DNA of 64,000 nt, taken from the NCBI GenBank assembly GCA_039961635.1, contig JABRWB010000001.1, positions 1 to 64,000 on the forward strand, given 5' to 3'. Below are positions 15,944 through 24,669 of the stretch, piece after piece. The translations under genes and the position numbers were made by a program. The DNA is from a bacterium (GTDB lineage: Bacteria > 4484-113 > JAGGVC01). Under the pieces are notes generated by a model, which was not told the DNA's origin, did no database searches, and saw only the letters and a program-made list of their open reading frames with translations. Each line of letters opens with the position of its first letter. The stretch's first letter is position 1.

Positions 15944-17515
15944 ATGCCTCGACGACTTTGTTTGCTCATTTTGGACGGCTGGGCGGTCAATCCGTCCGAT
16001 TACGGCAATGCTATTGCCCAAGGCGACTGCCCGACATGGCGCAGCCTGCTGGCGGAGTATCCGAATACGCTTATAAAAACCGACGGCAGGCTGGTGGGAC
16101 TGATCGACGGACAAATGGGCAACAGCGAAGTGGGCCACCTTAACATCGGCGCCGGGCGCATTGTAAAGCAGGACTTGCTCGCCATAAACGACATGATGGA
16201 GTCGGGAGAGTTTTACCGGCATCCCGCGCTTTGCGAGTTCATCGACCGCGTCGTAGCCCGGGGCGGAACTTTGCATATCATGGGGTTGGTTTCGGACGGC
16301 GGCGTGCACAGCCACCAGGAGCAGATGCAAACCCTCATCAAGCTCGCCGTAATGCGCAAAGTGCCGCGCATCCGCGCGCATTGCATGCTGGACGGCCGCG
16401 ATACCCAGCCGGGCAGCGCGGTCAAGTTCCTGCAGCTTTTGGAGCGTTATTTCGGCACCCATCCCGACGCGCGGATTGCAACAATCATGGGCAGATATTG
16501 GGGAATGGACAGAGACAACCGCTGGGAGCGGACGGAAAGGGCCTGGCGGGCGATGGTAATGGGAGAAGGGTTGAGAGATATCGGAAGCATCCAGGCGTTC
16601 AGGAAAGCCTGGGAACGGGGCGAAACCGACGAATTCGTGCAGCCGACAGTGATTCTGGACGAAACGGGGCTGCCCGCAGGCAGAATCAAAAGCGGCGACG
16701 GGATAATCGCTTTCAATTTCCGCTCCGACAGGATGCGCGAGATAACGCGCGCTCTTACCCAGAAAGACTTTTCGAGGTTCGAGCGTCCGGTTTTTCCGGA
16801 TATCGACTATTTCAGCTTTGTCCAGTACGACAGCGAGTTTTCAAATCCTGTCTTGCTGCCGAAAATCACGGTGGGCAATCACATAACCGAGTATCTAACG
16901 GATATGGGCTTGACCGTTCTCAAGGTGGCTGAAACCGAAAAGTACGCGCACGTCACTTACTTTTTCAACGGCGGGAGGGAGGAGCCTTATCCGGGCGAAG
17001 CGCGCGTGCTTGTGCCGTCGCCGAAAGTAGCGACGTACGACCTAAAACCCGAAATGAGCATTTATCAAATAACGGACGAGCTGCGCTTCAGGATTAAGCG
17101 AAAGGAGTTCGATTTTTACGTTTGCAACTTCGCGAACGGGGATATGGTCGGCCATACAGGCGTGTTCGAAGCCGCGCTGCAAGCAGTCGGGCATGTGGAC
17201 AAGTGCCTCGCGATGGTGTTAAGCGCTTGTATGGAAAGCGACACAACGCTTATTGTGACGGCAGATCACGGCAACTGCGACGAAATGCTTGACGCCGAGG
17301 GCAACGTTTTAACTCAACACAGCAAATTTCCCGTCGCAGTTATCGCAATTACACCTGAGGGCGCGCCCAGGCCTGAATTCGTAAGGGAAGACGGGCGCGC
17401 GCTCTGCGACCTTGCGCCGACCATCCTTGAATTGATGCAAATCGCGGTGCCGAAAGAAATGACCGGCGTTTCCCTGACGAAGCATAAGCATTCCGCGGCC
17501 GGCGGGGGCTCCTAA
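15944..17515 (+). CDS. gpmI: 2,3-bisphosphoglycerate-independent phosphoglycerate mutase
   Basis: 523 residues, close to the usual 510-520. It interconverts 3- and 2-phosphoglycerate in glycolysis and gluconeogenesis using two Mn ions. Motifs are LLILDGWAVNP at the N-terminus (metal Asp), GQMGNSEVGHLNIGAGRIV with the phosphorylated Ser, DGRDTQPGSA, GRYWGMDRDNRWER, and TADHGNCDEM near the C-terminus with metal-binding Asp and His. GGGGAT lies 6 nt before the ATG, with a TTGACA at 15914-15919. It overlaps the convergent purS by 4 bp. Confidence 0.96.
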   Translation: MPRRLCLLILDGWAVNPSDYGNAIAQGDCPTWRSLLAEYPNTLIKTDGRLVGLIDGQMGNSEVGHLNIGAGRIVKQDLLAINDMMESGEFYRHPALCEFIDRVVARGGTLHIMGLVSDGGVHSHQEQMQTLIKLAVMRKVPRIRAHCMLDGRDTQPGSAVKFLQLLERYFGTHPDARIATIMGRYWGMDRDNRWERTERAWRAMVMGEGLRDIGSIQAFRKAWERGETDEFVQPTVILDETGLPAGRIKSGDGIIAFNFRSDRMREITRALTQKDFSRFERPVFPDIDYFSFVQYDSEFSNPVLLPKITVGNHITEYLTDMGLTVLKVAETEKYAHVTYFFNGGREEPYPGEARVLVPSPKVATYDLKPEMSIYQITDELRFRIKRKEFDFYVCNFANGDMVGHTGVFEAALQAVGHVDKCLAMVLSACMESDTTLIVTADHGNCDEMLDAEGNVLTQHSKFPVAVIAITPEGAPRPEFVREDGRALCDLAPTILELMQIAVPKEMTGVSLTKHKHSAAGGGS

Positions 17516-17763
17516 GCAGGCGAAATCTTGATTTCGAAATCTTCCACGACCGGATTCGCCAGCAGCTTCCTGCACATTTCGTCTACGGCGTTTTTGCCCG
17601 ATGCCTCGCTTTCGGCTTCCAAAATAAAGGCCAGATACTTTCCCACCCTTACACCCGACACACCGCGATAGCCGATGTTGGCAAGCGCCGATTCCACGGC
17701 TTTTCCCTGCGGATCGAGTATATCTTTCCTTGGAGACACGAAAACTTCCACGTTGAAGGTCAT
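17512..17763 (-). CDS. purS: Phosphoribosylformylglycinamidine synthase subunit PurS
   Basis: 83 residues, the normal size. PurS bridges PurL and PurQ in the three-subunit FGAM synthase of purine synthesis and is needed for ammonia transfer. Typical features: VEVFVSPRKDILDPQGKAVE at the N-terminus, GVRVGKYLAF in the middle, and a C-terminal MCRKLLANPVVEDFEI. It follows purC with a 3-nt gap in one transcript. purL and purQ are not in this window. Confidence 0.93.
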   Translation of the reverse strand: MTFNVEVFVSPRKDILDPQGKAVESALANIGYRGVSGVRVGKYLAFILEAESEASGKNAVDEMCRKLLANPVVEDFEIKISPA

Positions 17764-17766
17764 CAG

Positions 17767-18492
17767 CTAACCTGCAGCCTCTTCCGTAAGGCTGCTGACC
17801 CTTTTCTGGATTTCTTCGTAGATTGAGCCGACATCGCCCAGGTCGAACCGGAAAACGTCTTTGTCGAGCTTTTTGCCCGTCGCCGCGTCCCAAAGCCGGC
17901 AGGTGTCCGGTGTTATTTCATCGCCAAGCAAAATGTTCGACTCGAACCAGCCGAATTCGAGCTTGAAATCAACCAGCTTAATCCCGCACTTCGCGAAAAA
18001 CGTCCCCAAGTGCTCGTTGACTTCGAGCGCGACTTTCCTCAAGTGGTTGTACTCGGCCATACTGACGAATCCGAGCATAAAAATATGGTCGAACGCAAGA
18101 AGCGGATCCTTGAGTTCATCGCTCTTATAGTAAAACTCGACTATCGGACGCTCAATCTCTTTGCCTTCGGGCAGGCCGGTGCGCTTTTTCAGTGATCCGG
18201 CGACATAATTGCGCACGATTACTTCAAGGGGGATCATCTTGCAGTGCTTGACGAGTTGCTCGGTCGGCGAGAGCTTTTTCACAAAGTGCGTCGCCACGCC
18301 GGCATCAGCAAGCATACTGAAAAGATGACTTGATATCTCGCAATTCATTTCGCCCTTGCCGCCCAAAGACGATTTTTTCTCGCCGTCGAACGCGGTCAGG
18401 CTGTCTTTGAATTCTTGGACGAGCAACGACGGGTCGTCCGTCGCCCAGAGAATCTTGGCCTTGCCTTCATACAGTTTGGCGCGCTTTTGCAT
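17767..18492 (-). CDS. purC: SAICAR synthetase
   Basis: 241 residues from the ATG at 18492, chosen because GGAGG lies 5-6 nt upstream and family members begin here (QKRAKLYEGKAKILW). It joins aspartate to CAIR using ATP in purine synthesis. Seen motifs: YEGKAKILWATDDP (ATP-binding), SSLGGKGEMNCEISSHLF, IPLEVIVRNYVAGSLKKR, LVDFKLEFGWF and LLGDEITPDTCRLWD. Upstream are a good promoter and an 18-nt palindrome in the leader; purS follows. Confidence 0.95.
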   Translation of the reverse strand: MQKRAKLYEGKAKILWATDDPSLLVQEFKDSLTAFDGEKKSSLGGKGEMNCEISSHLFSMLADAGVATHFVKKLSPTEQLVKHCKMIPLEVIVRNYVAGSLKKRTGLPEGKEIERPIVEFYYKSDELKDPLLAFDHIFMLGFVSMAEYNHLRKVALEVNEHLGTFFAKCGIKLVDFKLEFGWFESNILLGDEITPDTCRLWDAATGKKLDKDVFRFDLGDVGSIYEEIQKRVSSLTEEAAG

Positions 18493-18515
18493 CACATTCC
18501 TCCGCCGAGGGCGCG

Positions 18516-18533
18516 CGAAGCCGCGCGGCTTCG
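18516..18533 (-). promoter_or_regulatory. Palindrome in the purC leader
   Basis: CGAAGCCGCGCGGCTTCG is a perfect 18-nt palindrome between the promoter and the RBS of purC, so the leader RNA can form a 7-8 bp hairpin. No U-tract follows, so it is not an intrinsic terminator. It may be a repressor site or an RNA-stability hairpin. Confidence 0.4.
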
Positions 18534-18542
18534 GTAGGACGG

Positions 18543-18571
18543 ATTTTAAATTGCGCGCGCCGATTTGACAA
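18543..18571 (-). promoter_or_regulatory. Promoter of purC-purS
   Basis: On the minus strand: TTGTCA (18571..18566), a 17-nt spacer, TAAAAT (18548..18543). Each hexamer differs from the sigma-70 consensus by one base. Confidence 0.7.
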
Positions 18572-18677
18572 GATGCCGAGGATATAGGCGACAGATTCAA
18601 CGTCTACGTGAAAATTTCCAAGGAAAAACATTCACGCGGACAAATTTCGCGCTATAATCATCAAAGGGAGGTGGCAC

Positions 18678-19127
18678 TTGAAGCCCAGCAAGATACATCA
18701 TGTAAGCTGGACCACGATTAGGCGGGCTAAGCAGCTTGCGGAGAAGGAACTCGCCGCGATTGTGATGAGCTTCATCACGAACGCGAGGGAGCTCAACCAA
18801 TGCCTTCTTGGCGGATATGCGGTGCTTCCGGATGAAGTGCATATCGTTTTCGCGCCAAAAGGAAGCCATACAAGCGAGACTGTGACTCGCTACGTGAGGC
18901 GCGCTAGCGAACGGCTGATAAACAGGCAGCTCAACCGGACCGGCGAAGTTTGGGACGATGCAGTTACAGATACGCTGGTAAAGGATGCGACGCAGCTGGC
19001 GGAGCTGCTTAGGAAAATAGAATACTTGCCTTGCAAGGCTGGCATAGTGAAGTATCCGAGCGAATACAAGTTCTCGAGCGCGCACGCCGATTCACCCAAA
19101 GACGCGTTGTCGGATTTGTTCGCCTGA
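18678..19127 (+). CDS. Degenerate REP-associated tyrosine transposase (RayT/Y1_Tnp-like)
   Basis: 149 residues. The layout follows RayT proteins: an N-terminal HHVSWTTIRR strand, then VLPDEVHIVFAP where homologues have M-P-N-H-V-H-x-L, then a C-terminal KIEYLPCKAGIVKYPSEYK followed by FSSA, matching the usual N-P-V-x-A-G-L-V-x-x-P-x-x-Y-x-W-S-S. The first His of the metal-binding HUH motif is Glu53 here (E-V-H), so metal-dependent single-strand cleavage is doubtful; a Tyr in the C-terminal helix region remains. The start is a TTG with GGGAGG just upstream and TATAAT at 18653-18658. It could be a domesticated or decaying transposase. A REP-like element lies at 34052. Confidence 0.65.
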   Translation: MKPSKIHHVSWTTIRRAKQLAEKELAAIVMSFITNARELNQCLLGGYAVLPDEVHIVFAPKGSHTSETVTRYVRRASERLINRQLNRTGEVWDDAVTDTLVKDATQLAELLRKIEYLPCKAGIVKYPSEYKFSSAHADSPKDALSDLFA

Positions 19128-19242
19128 TTCGACATTGGGAATTAAAAACGGGCTATTTGCGGGATTGCCGCTCATTCTGGTGGCGAAACCCGCCTTTCGC
19201 GCTATAATTCCCTTTCATCCCTAAGGCGGTTGGTGAGTTTGC

Positions 19243-19548
19243 ATGCCGATTTACGAGTACGAGTGCAAAAAGTGCGGCAGATCGTTTGAGGCCATACACA
19301 GCTTCAACGATCCACCTCCGCACAAATGCGAACATTGCGGCGCGAGCGGAAAGGGTGTCCTCGTCAAACTTATTAGCCCGGCCCAGGTCGTATTCAAAGG
19401 TAGCGGATTTTACGTGACCGACCACAAAGGCGCGCGCCATTCCACGATTGAAAGCGGCGCTGACAACGGCAGGGAAGGCGGCGCGGACGCGTCCTCCAAA
19501 GCAAAGGAAACGGCGGCCAAGCCTGGAAAGAAAACAAAGGGCGACTAA
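19243..19548 (+). CDS. FmdB-family zinc-ribbon protein
   Basis: 101 residues. The first 70 match the FmdB/CxxC_CXXC_SSSS putative regulatory protein family: MPIYEYECKKCGRSFE, then CEHCGASG, then the segment ISPAQVVFKGSGFYVTDH. The two CxxC pairs bind zinc. The tail is a low-complexity Lys/Ala/Glu-rich extension (SSKAKETAAKPGKKTKGD). FmdB was first noted beside amide-regulated genes; the real role in most bacteria is unknown. TATAAT lies at 19203-19208. Confidence 0.88.
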   Translation: MPIYEYECKKCGRSFEAIHSFNDPPPHKCEHCGASGKGVLVKLISPAQVVFKGSGFYVTDHKGARHSTIESGADNGREGGADASSKAKETAAKPGKKTKGD

Positions 19549-20684
19549 GCGGACGTCGCCTTTGGCGGAACCAGAGTCTCGCTTCTTTCAACCAAGTAAG
19601 GGCGCAACGCGGCCACGATCTGCTCGAGAAATCTACCTTGGTCGAAATGAGCTGCGTTTTCGCGGCACTTTTCGGGCGACAGTTCAAGTTTTTCGAACGC
19701 CTCTACCGCCTCGGCAAGCGCTTCCGGAGAATCGTCCCTGAAAAACAGACCCGTGACTCCATCAATAACGCTTTCGGTCACGCCGCCTTTCGCCCGGGCG
19801 ATAACCGGCCTGCCGCATGCCTGCGCTTCCACCGGCGTCAGACCGAAATCTTCCACGCCGGGAAAAATCAAGGCCTTGCAGTTCTGATAAAGAACTCTAA
19901 GCTCGTCGTCGTCCACCTGCCCCAGAAATTCGACATTCGGCGTTGCCATCGCTTTGAGCTTTTTCTCCTGCGGTCCGGTGCCCACCACGAGAAGAGGGCT
20001 GGACCTCGTCGCAAACGCCTCAAGTACCAGGTCAACCCGTTTGTAAGGAACCATCCTGCTGACTACCAGGTAGTAATCCCGCGCTCCATCCGGGTCGGGG
20101 ACGAAAAACTCGGTATCCACCGGCGGATAAATGACGGAGCTTTTCCTGTTGTACGTTTTTTCAATTCTGCGCCTGACGGTCTCGCTGATCGCGATGAACT
20201 GGTCAACTCGCTGGGCGGCCGCGAAATCCCACATCCTCAAGTAGTGCGCCGACCACTCGAACACCTTCCGCTTCATCCCGCTCATTTCGGTGTGTTTCGT
20301 GTAAGTATGGTAAAGATCCCAAACGTATCTGATGGGCGTATAGCAATAACAGACGTGGGCCTGATCCGAGCGCGTCAGCGCGCCTTTCACGCAACAGTGG
20401 CACGAGGAAAGAATCAAATCGTAACCCGATAGATTCCATTCCTCGACGGCCTTCGGCATCAAAGGCAGATAGTTCGGGTATTTCCTGACGGCGTCGGGAA
20501 GCCGTTGAATTGAACTGGTAATGATGCGGGCGTTTTTCAAATCCGGCGGAAGGCTTTTCCTGTCGCAGACCAGCGTGTAAATGGGAGCGGTCGGAAACAA
20601 CCTGTGAAACAACAGAAGGCAACGCTCGGCGCCACCCCAAGTGGTGAGCCAGTCGTGAAGAATAGCGACTCTGGGAGGACGCAC
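19545..20684 (-). CDS. Glycosyltransferase family 4 (GT-B fold)
   Basis: 379 residues, full-length GT4. N-terminal acceptor domain: VAILHDWLTTWGGAER; middle FIAISETVRRRIEKTY; C-terminal donor domain YLVVSRMVPYKRVDLVLEAF, LVVGTGPQEKKL, and FGLTPVEAQACGRPVIA with the E-x7-E-like nucleotide-sugar motif. WxGxGxAER-type enzymes transfer mannose, rhamnose or similar sugars in polysaccharide or LPS synthesis; the substrate is not predictable. The GTG start is 6 nt after a TATAAT. It overlaps the convergent FmdB gene by 4 bp. Confidence 0.88.
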   Translation of the reverse strand: MRPPRVAILHDWLTTWGGAERCLLLFHRLFPTAPIYTLVCDRKSLPPDLKNARIITSSIQRLPDAVRKYPNYLPLMPKAVEEWNLSGYDLILSSCHCCVKGALTRSDQAHVCYCYTPIRYVWDLYHTYTKHTEMSGMKRKVFEWSAHYLRMWDFAAAQRVDQFIAISETVRRRIEKTYNRKSSVIYPPVDTEFFVPDPDGARDYYLVVSRMVPYKRVDLVLEAFATRSSPLLVVGTGPQEKKLKAMATPNVEFLGQVDDDELRVLYQNCKALIFPGVEDFGLTPVEAQACGRPVIARAKGGVTESVIDGVTGLFFRDDSPEALAEAVEAFEKLELSPEKCRENAAHFDQGRFLEQIVAALRPYLVERSETLVPPKATSA

Positions 20685-20690
20685 GGGCGG

Positions 20691-20696
20691 ATTATA
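20691..20696 (-). promoter_or_regulatory. -10 element for the glycosyltransferase, leaderless arrangement
   Basis: TATAAT on the minus strand, then CCGCCC, then the GTG start at 20684. The 6-nt gap equals that seen at cca, deoB and the GGDEF gene. Confidence 0.6.
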
Positions 20697-20737
20697 TCAG
20701 GCCGGATACGCAAAATTGCGAGCAGAAGCCGCCTCCC

Positions 20738-21031
20738 TTATACGGCGGCCGCCCTCAAATCCTTTATCCGTTCTTGGTAGCCTCGATACAACTCCACTGC
20801 CGCAAAATCCTCAATCGCCTCGCACAGCCTCGCCATGTCTTCGAGGTATGTCACCGCCGCGTCGTAGCTTCCCTCATCCACCAGGCCGCGCAAGTGATTC
20901 TCGTGTCGTCTGTCCGTGGCGGAATTTTCGGGTCCGGGCGCGGCGGTCAAGCTCTTCTCGCGATACCTTTGAAGGTTGTGATACCGCTCCATCAGAAAAT
21001 CAAGGTCATGTTCCCGGCTAAGTTCAATCAT
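20738..21031 (-). CDS. Small helical protein of unknown function
   Basis: 97 residues from the ATG at 21031, chosen because AGGGGG lies about 7 nt upstream; an in-frame ATG at 21130 would add 33 poorly biased residues. The sequence is rich in charged helices (LSREHDLDFLMERYHNLQRY; YLEDMARLCEAIEDFAAVEL). The C-terminal part resembles a UvrB/UvrC-type helical hairpin or tetratricopeptide-like helices only in general character. No family is recognised. Confidence 0.5.
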   Translation of the reverse strand: MIELSREHDLDFLMERYHNLQRYREKSLTAAPGPENSATDRRHENHLRGLVDEGSYDAAVTYLEDMARLCEAIEDFAAVELYRGYQERIKDLRAAAV

Positions 21032-21154
21032 AAGCAACCCCCTGAAACCGCCCGACATTCCTCCCTGAATACCGGAACCGTCCCCATTGGGGACAGCTGT
21101 GGACATTATATCCCATAAATGCGAAGGCAAGCAATTTTATCGCGCCAAAGCAGG

Positions 21155-24100
21155 TTAGGGATCCTGGAAACAATACAAAGTATCGCCGCCCGTCGCACAA
21201 CCGACAAACACTCTTCCATCCGCATCGATAACCGGTATGGACCATCCGCCCGAGCTGTCCATTTCATAAGCCCACAGCTCTTCGGGAAATCCGCCGGACG
21301 ACTTCACCGCGACGATGTAATTTCCGGCGCAAAAAAACAGGTTTCCTTCAGCATCCACTGTCGGAGAAGCGTATGAATTCGTGCCGTAAACGTTTCCGTC
21401 GTACTCCCAGATTTGCGAACCATCAGCGGGATCAATCGCAAATACGTACGCGTTGTAGTTCATCGCGAATATTGTGCCGTCCGGGCCGACCGCGACAGGA
21501 CAGTCGAAATCGTACCTGTGCCCCGCATCCTCCGGTATAAACTGCCACCTCGGGCTGCCCGAAGGGGAAAAGCAGTACACCTGATCGTCGGAACAACCGA
21601 TGACAACGTCCCCGTTGTCCAAAATTGTCGGAGACGAATCCGATTCCGCACCGAGCGGCCTTGTCCACAACTCGTTTCCTGATTGATCAAGCTTGATCAA
21701 AATGGACGTCGAAAACTGCCCTCCGGCAACGTAAATCGAGCCGTCCCCGGCAACTGCGGGCGAGGCGAATCCTACATCCCCGCCCGTGTTGTATTTCCAA
21801 TTTTCGACACCCGCAGGGCTGATCGAGTAAATGTAATCATCGTTGGAACCGACCAGAATCGAGCCGTCCGGCAGGATCATAGGCGAGCTGTGCATCGTCG
21901 AACCGGTGGGAAACGTCCATTTGTTTGTCCGGTTCACCGGATCAACCGCATATAACGAGCCGTTGTTCCTTCCGACATATACGATTCCATCACGCCCCAC
22001 GGCCGGGCTGGAATCAACCAAGTCCGTTATTCCGGGATCTATGTCGAAATCGATCGTCCACACACCGGTCGCAGGATCAACCGCCCAAAACCAACCCTGA
22101 TCGCCGAATACGTAAACCGATCCGTCGGGTGCTATTGCCGGCGACAAATCAATTCTCTGTGTTCCGCCGTCGTCCGTTTCAGGAGCGACGCTCCACAGGA
22201 GATTTCCGTACTTGCATCCGACGTAAGGACTGCGCCCTGTGTGTTTCGGGTCGTGCATATACATCGGCCAGTCGCTGTCCGCAAGTCCCGACTGGTTCGG
22301 CGTCGCAGTACGCGGACCGGCCTTGGCGCTGGCGTTCATCGCCAGGTCAACCGCATCCACCCAAAACGTGTACGGCGTGCCGTTCACAAGTCCGCCTATC
22401 GTAACCTCCGATACCGTAAGCACCTCGCCCCCGTTGTACGCCGGAGGATCCGGATCACCGGGATTCGTCGAATAATACGCGCGGTATCCCTGCAAATCCG
22501 GCTCGGTGTTGTCCAGCCAGTTAAGATACACCGCTCCGTCCAAGCCGGCCGCAGTGAATCCCGCAGGCACCGCCGGAGGTTCCGCATCCTCTGCAAGCGT
22601 GGTCGCATTGGCCGGCTGGCTCGCAGGGCTTTCGTTCTGGCTTATGTCCACCGCAGTCACCCAGAACCAGTATTCAGTCTCGTATTCCAGCCCAGTCACC
22701 ACCATATCCGAACTTGCAAGCAATCCGGAAATGTTGGCGATCGTCGCCGTCGGAAGATCGTTCGAAGTGTTGAAATATACATTGTATCCCGCAAGATCCA
22801 ATTCCGGATTGTCCAGCCAATCGAGCGAGACCGTTCCGCTTCCCGGCACGGCCGAAAGGTCGAGCGGCGCGCCCGGCGCCTGGTCGTCTATCCTCACCAG
22901 AAGCGACCCCGAAGGCGCACTCTCGTTGTCCGAATAGTCCAGAGCCGTAACCCAGAAGAAGTAATTCGTTTCAGGATTGAGCCCCGTCGCGAGATAAGTC
23001 ACCGCCTCGACCGGCTCGCCATTCTGTTTGGCGGCCGTCCCGAAATCGTCCGCGGAATTTTTGTAAACGTTGTATCCGCGCACGTCCGGCTCGGCGTTCG
23101 CCGTCCAGTGCAACTCCGCATCCGCCCCCATCCTGTTCCAGCCAAGCCCCGTCGGTGCATCCGGCGCCGTGCCGTCCGGCGGGAGCACCCTCCCCCAAAC
23201 GGGAGGAGAGCTGAATACGCTTTCCGATATCCCGTCCGTAGAGGTCACCCAGAAATAATGCTCGACCGCAATCGGCAGCCCCGTTATTTTGTAGGAATCA
23301 CCTGCCACCGGAACCGGATTGTGTTTTATTGCGGACAATGGCGCGGCCGATGTGTTCACGTAAACGTTGTACCCAGTCACCTCGGGCTGCGCCGCCTCCG
23401 TCCACGTCACCTCTACGTATCCCGCATAGCTGCCTGCCTGGACATTCGTCGGCGGCGCCAGCACAACCGCCCCCCCTACGCTTGCGGATACTCCCGCGGA
23501 TGCAACACCGAACTCGTTCTCGATGCTCACCGGCGTCACGCGGTACCACCATGTCCCGTTCCCCGGCGCATCCGCATACTCATATGCAACCGGCGTTGTG
23601 CGGGCTCCCGCGGGCCGGGCTGCGGATACGACAGTCCCCGCCGTCGGCAGCCTGACAGCAGACGCGAAGCTGTTCAAGTCGTCCCGCTCCACGAGATAGC
23701 CGGCCATGCTCACCAGATAGTTGATTGCTATCGGCGTGATGTCCGACACTCCGATTTCGCCGCTTCCATCGCCGTCTATCCACCTTTGCTGCACGTCGTT
23801 CCCGATTCCGTCGGTGGTGCTCGCGAGGTAATTCAGCGCTATCGGCGTGATGTCCGCCACGCCCACTTCGCCGTTCATGTCGTAGTCGCCTTTGTTCACC
23901 TCGGTCCAGCCCAGCGTAACGACGTTTCCCGCAACCGTCGCCGTCAGGTCGGCCACCTTGTTAGAATCCCCGGACGCCGCACGAAGCACGCTCCTTCCGG
24001 GCGCGCGTCCCCCCGCGCCGAACAGCACAGTGAACACCGCCCCCGCTCCCCGAACAGGCTCGCGCATGCCGCCGCGCGATATCGCGGCTATCCCCGCGCT

Positions 24101-24553
24101 CACGTAACCGGGAATTTCGTCCAAACCGACAAACAGCGCGCCTTCAGCTTCAACAATCCCGCCCGCGGCAATGCTCTTTGGGTGCATCGCGTTCGCATCG
24201 TACTTCAGATAAAGGTACGCGTCCGTGAACGTATGCCCTTCACGTGATAAAACCTCCACCGTGCGCTCGAAGCCCTCTCCGCTGACCGAAAGCGCGAATC
24301 CCGATGCACTCACCGGCGAGTTTTCCGCATCCAGAGCGAACAGAACGAATCCGTCCGAAGCGATTCCTTGCGAATCCGGAAGATAGCGAAGCGCATCGGA
24401 AAGCGTTTGCCCGCCTGTTGCGCCTTCCGGTCCCACGCCACGCGCGGCGGGCATGCCCGAAAGCCGCGCGCCCTTAGAGCAGGCGAAAATTGTTATCACG
24501 ACGGCCAGCGCAAGCAGGCCGATGGCTGCAAATCGAAATCTCCGAATACCCAT
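21155..24553 (-). CDS. Giant lipoprotein: cohesin-like, dockerin-like, four Fn3 and a PQQ-type propeller
   Basis: 1132 residues from the ATG at 24553 (AGGGG upstream; an in-frame GTG at 24562 adds three). The signal ends in the lipobox ITIFAC. About 65-195 (AYLYLKYDANAMHPKSI) resembles a cohesin-type domain. About 225-284 holds paired dockerin-like repeats (G-D-Y-D-M-N-G-E-V and D-G-D-G-S-G-E-I, each with VxDITPIAxNYL). Four Fn3 domains follow at about 368-460, 466-560, 563-655 and 660-755 (repeated G-Y-N-V-Y and Y-x-F-W-V-T-A-x-D). From about 765 to the end is a PQQ-like propeller (SPAIAPDGSVYVFGDQG; SSPAVGRDGIVYVG; SPTVDAEGNLFFCAG). It is a surface protein, probably for adhesion or polymer binding. 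No catalytic site is evident. Confidence 0.78.
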   Translation of the reverse strand: MGIRRFRFAAIGLLALAVVITIFACSKGARLSGMPAARGVGPEGATGGQTLSDALRYLPDSQGIASDGFVLFALDAENSPVSASGFALSVSGEGFERTVEVLSREGHTFTDAYLYLKYDANAMHPKSIAAGGIVEAEGALFVGLDEIPGYVSAGIAAISRGGMREPVRGAGAVFTVLFGAGGRAPGRSVLRAASGDSNKVADLTATVAGNVVTLGWTEVNKGDYDMNGEVGVADITPIALNYLASTTDGIGNDVQQRWIDGDGSGEIGVSDITPIAINYLVSMAGYLVERDDLNSFASAVRLPTAGTVVSAARPAGARTTPVAYEYADAPGNGTWWYRVTPVSIENEFGVASAGVSASVGGAVVLAPPTNVQAGSYAGYVEVTWTEAAQPEVTGYNVYVNTSAAPLSAIKHNPVPVAGDSYKITGLPIAVEHYFWVTSTDGISESVFSSPPVWGRVLPPDGTAPDAPTGLGWNRMGADAELHWTANAEPDVRGYNVYKNSADDFGTAAKQNGEPVEAVTYLATGLNPETNYFFWVTALDYSDNESAPSGSLLVRIDDQAPGAPLDLSAVPGSGTVSLDWLDNPELDLAGYNVYFNTSNDLPTATIANISGLLASSDMVVTGLEYETEYWFWVTAVDISQNESPASQPANATTLAEDAEPPAVPAGFTAAGLDGAVYLNWLDNTEPDLQGYRAYYSTNPGDPDPPAYNGGEVLTVSEVTIGGLVNGTPYTFWVDAVDLAMNASAKAGPRTATPNQSGLADSDWPMYMHDPKHTGRSPYVGCKYGNLLWSVAPETDDGGTQRIDLSPAIAPDGSVYVFGDQGWFWAVDPATGVWTIDFDIDPGITDLVDSSPAVGRDGIVYVGRNNGSLYAVDPVNRTNKWTFPTGSTMHSSPMILPDGSILVGSNDDYIYSISPAGVENWKYNTGGDVGFASPAVAGDGSIYVAGGQFSTSILIKLDQSGNELWTRPLGAESDSSPTILDNGDVVIGCSDDQVYCFSPSGSPRWQFIPEDAGHRYDFDCPVAVGPDGTIFAMNYNAYVFAIDPADGSQIWEYDGNVYGTNSYASPTVDAEGNLFFCAGNYIVAVKSSGGFPEELWAYEMDSSGGWSIPVIDADGRVFVGCATGGDTLYCFQDP

Positions 24554-24669
24554 CCCCGGCACCCCTGTTTAATTGCGGTCCGCAACGCGGAGCCGGCTTA
24601 TTTTTAAATGCGCGCCCCGCCCGCCGGGATTTTACCAGTTTTCGGCGCGATCCCATGGCTGTAAAACAA

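Noticed and set aside
22241-24247. A 668-codon plus-strand open frame opposite the giant lipoprotein
   Set aside because: Arg/His-rich with no domain; the minus strand encodes Fn3 and dockerin-like repeats with clear conservation.
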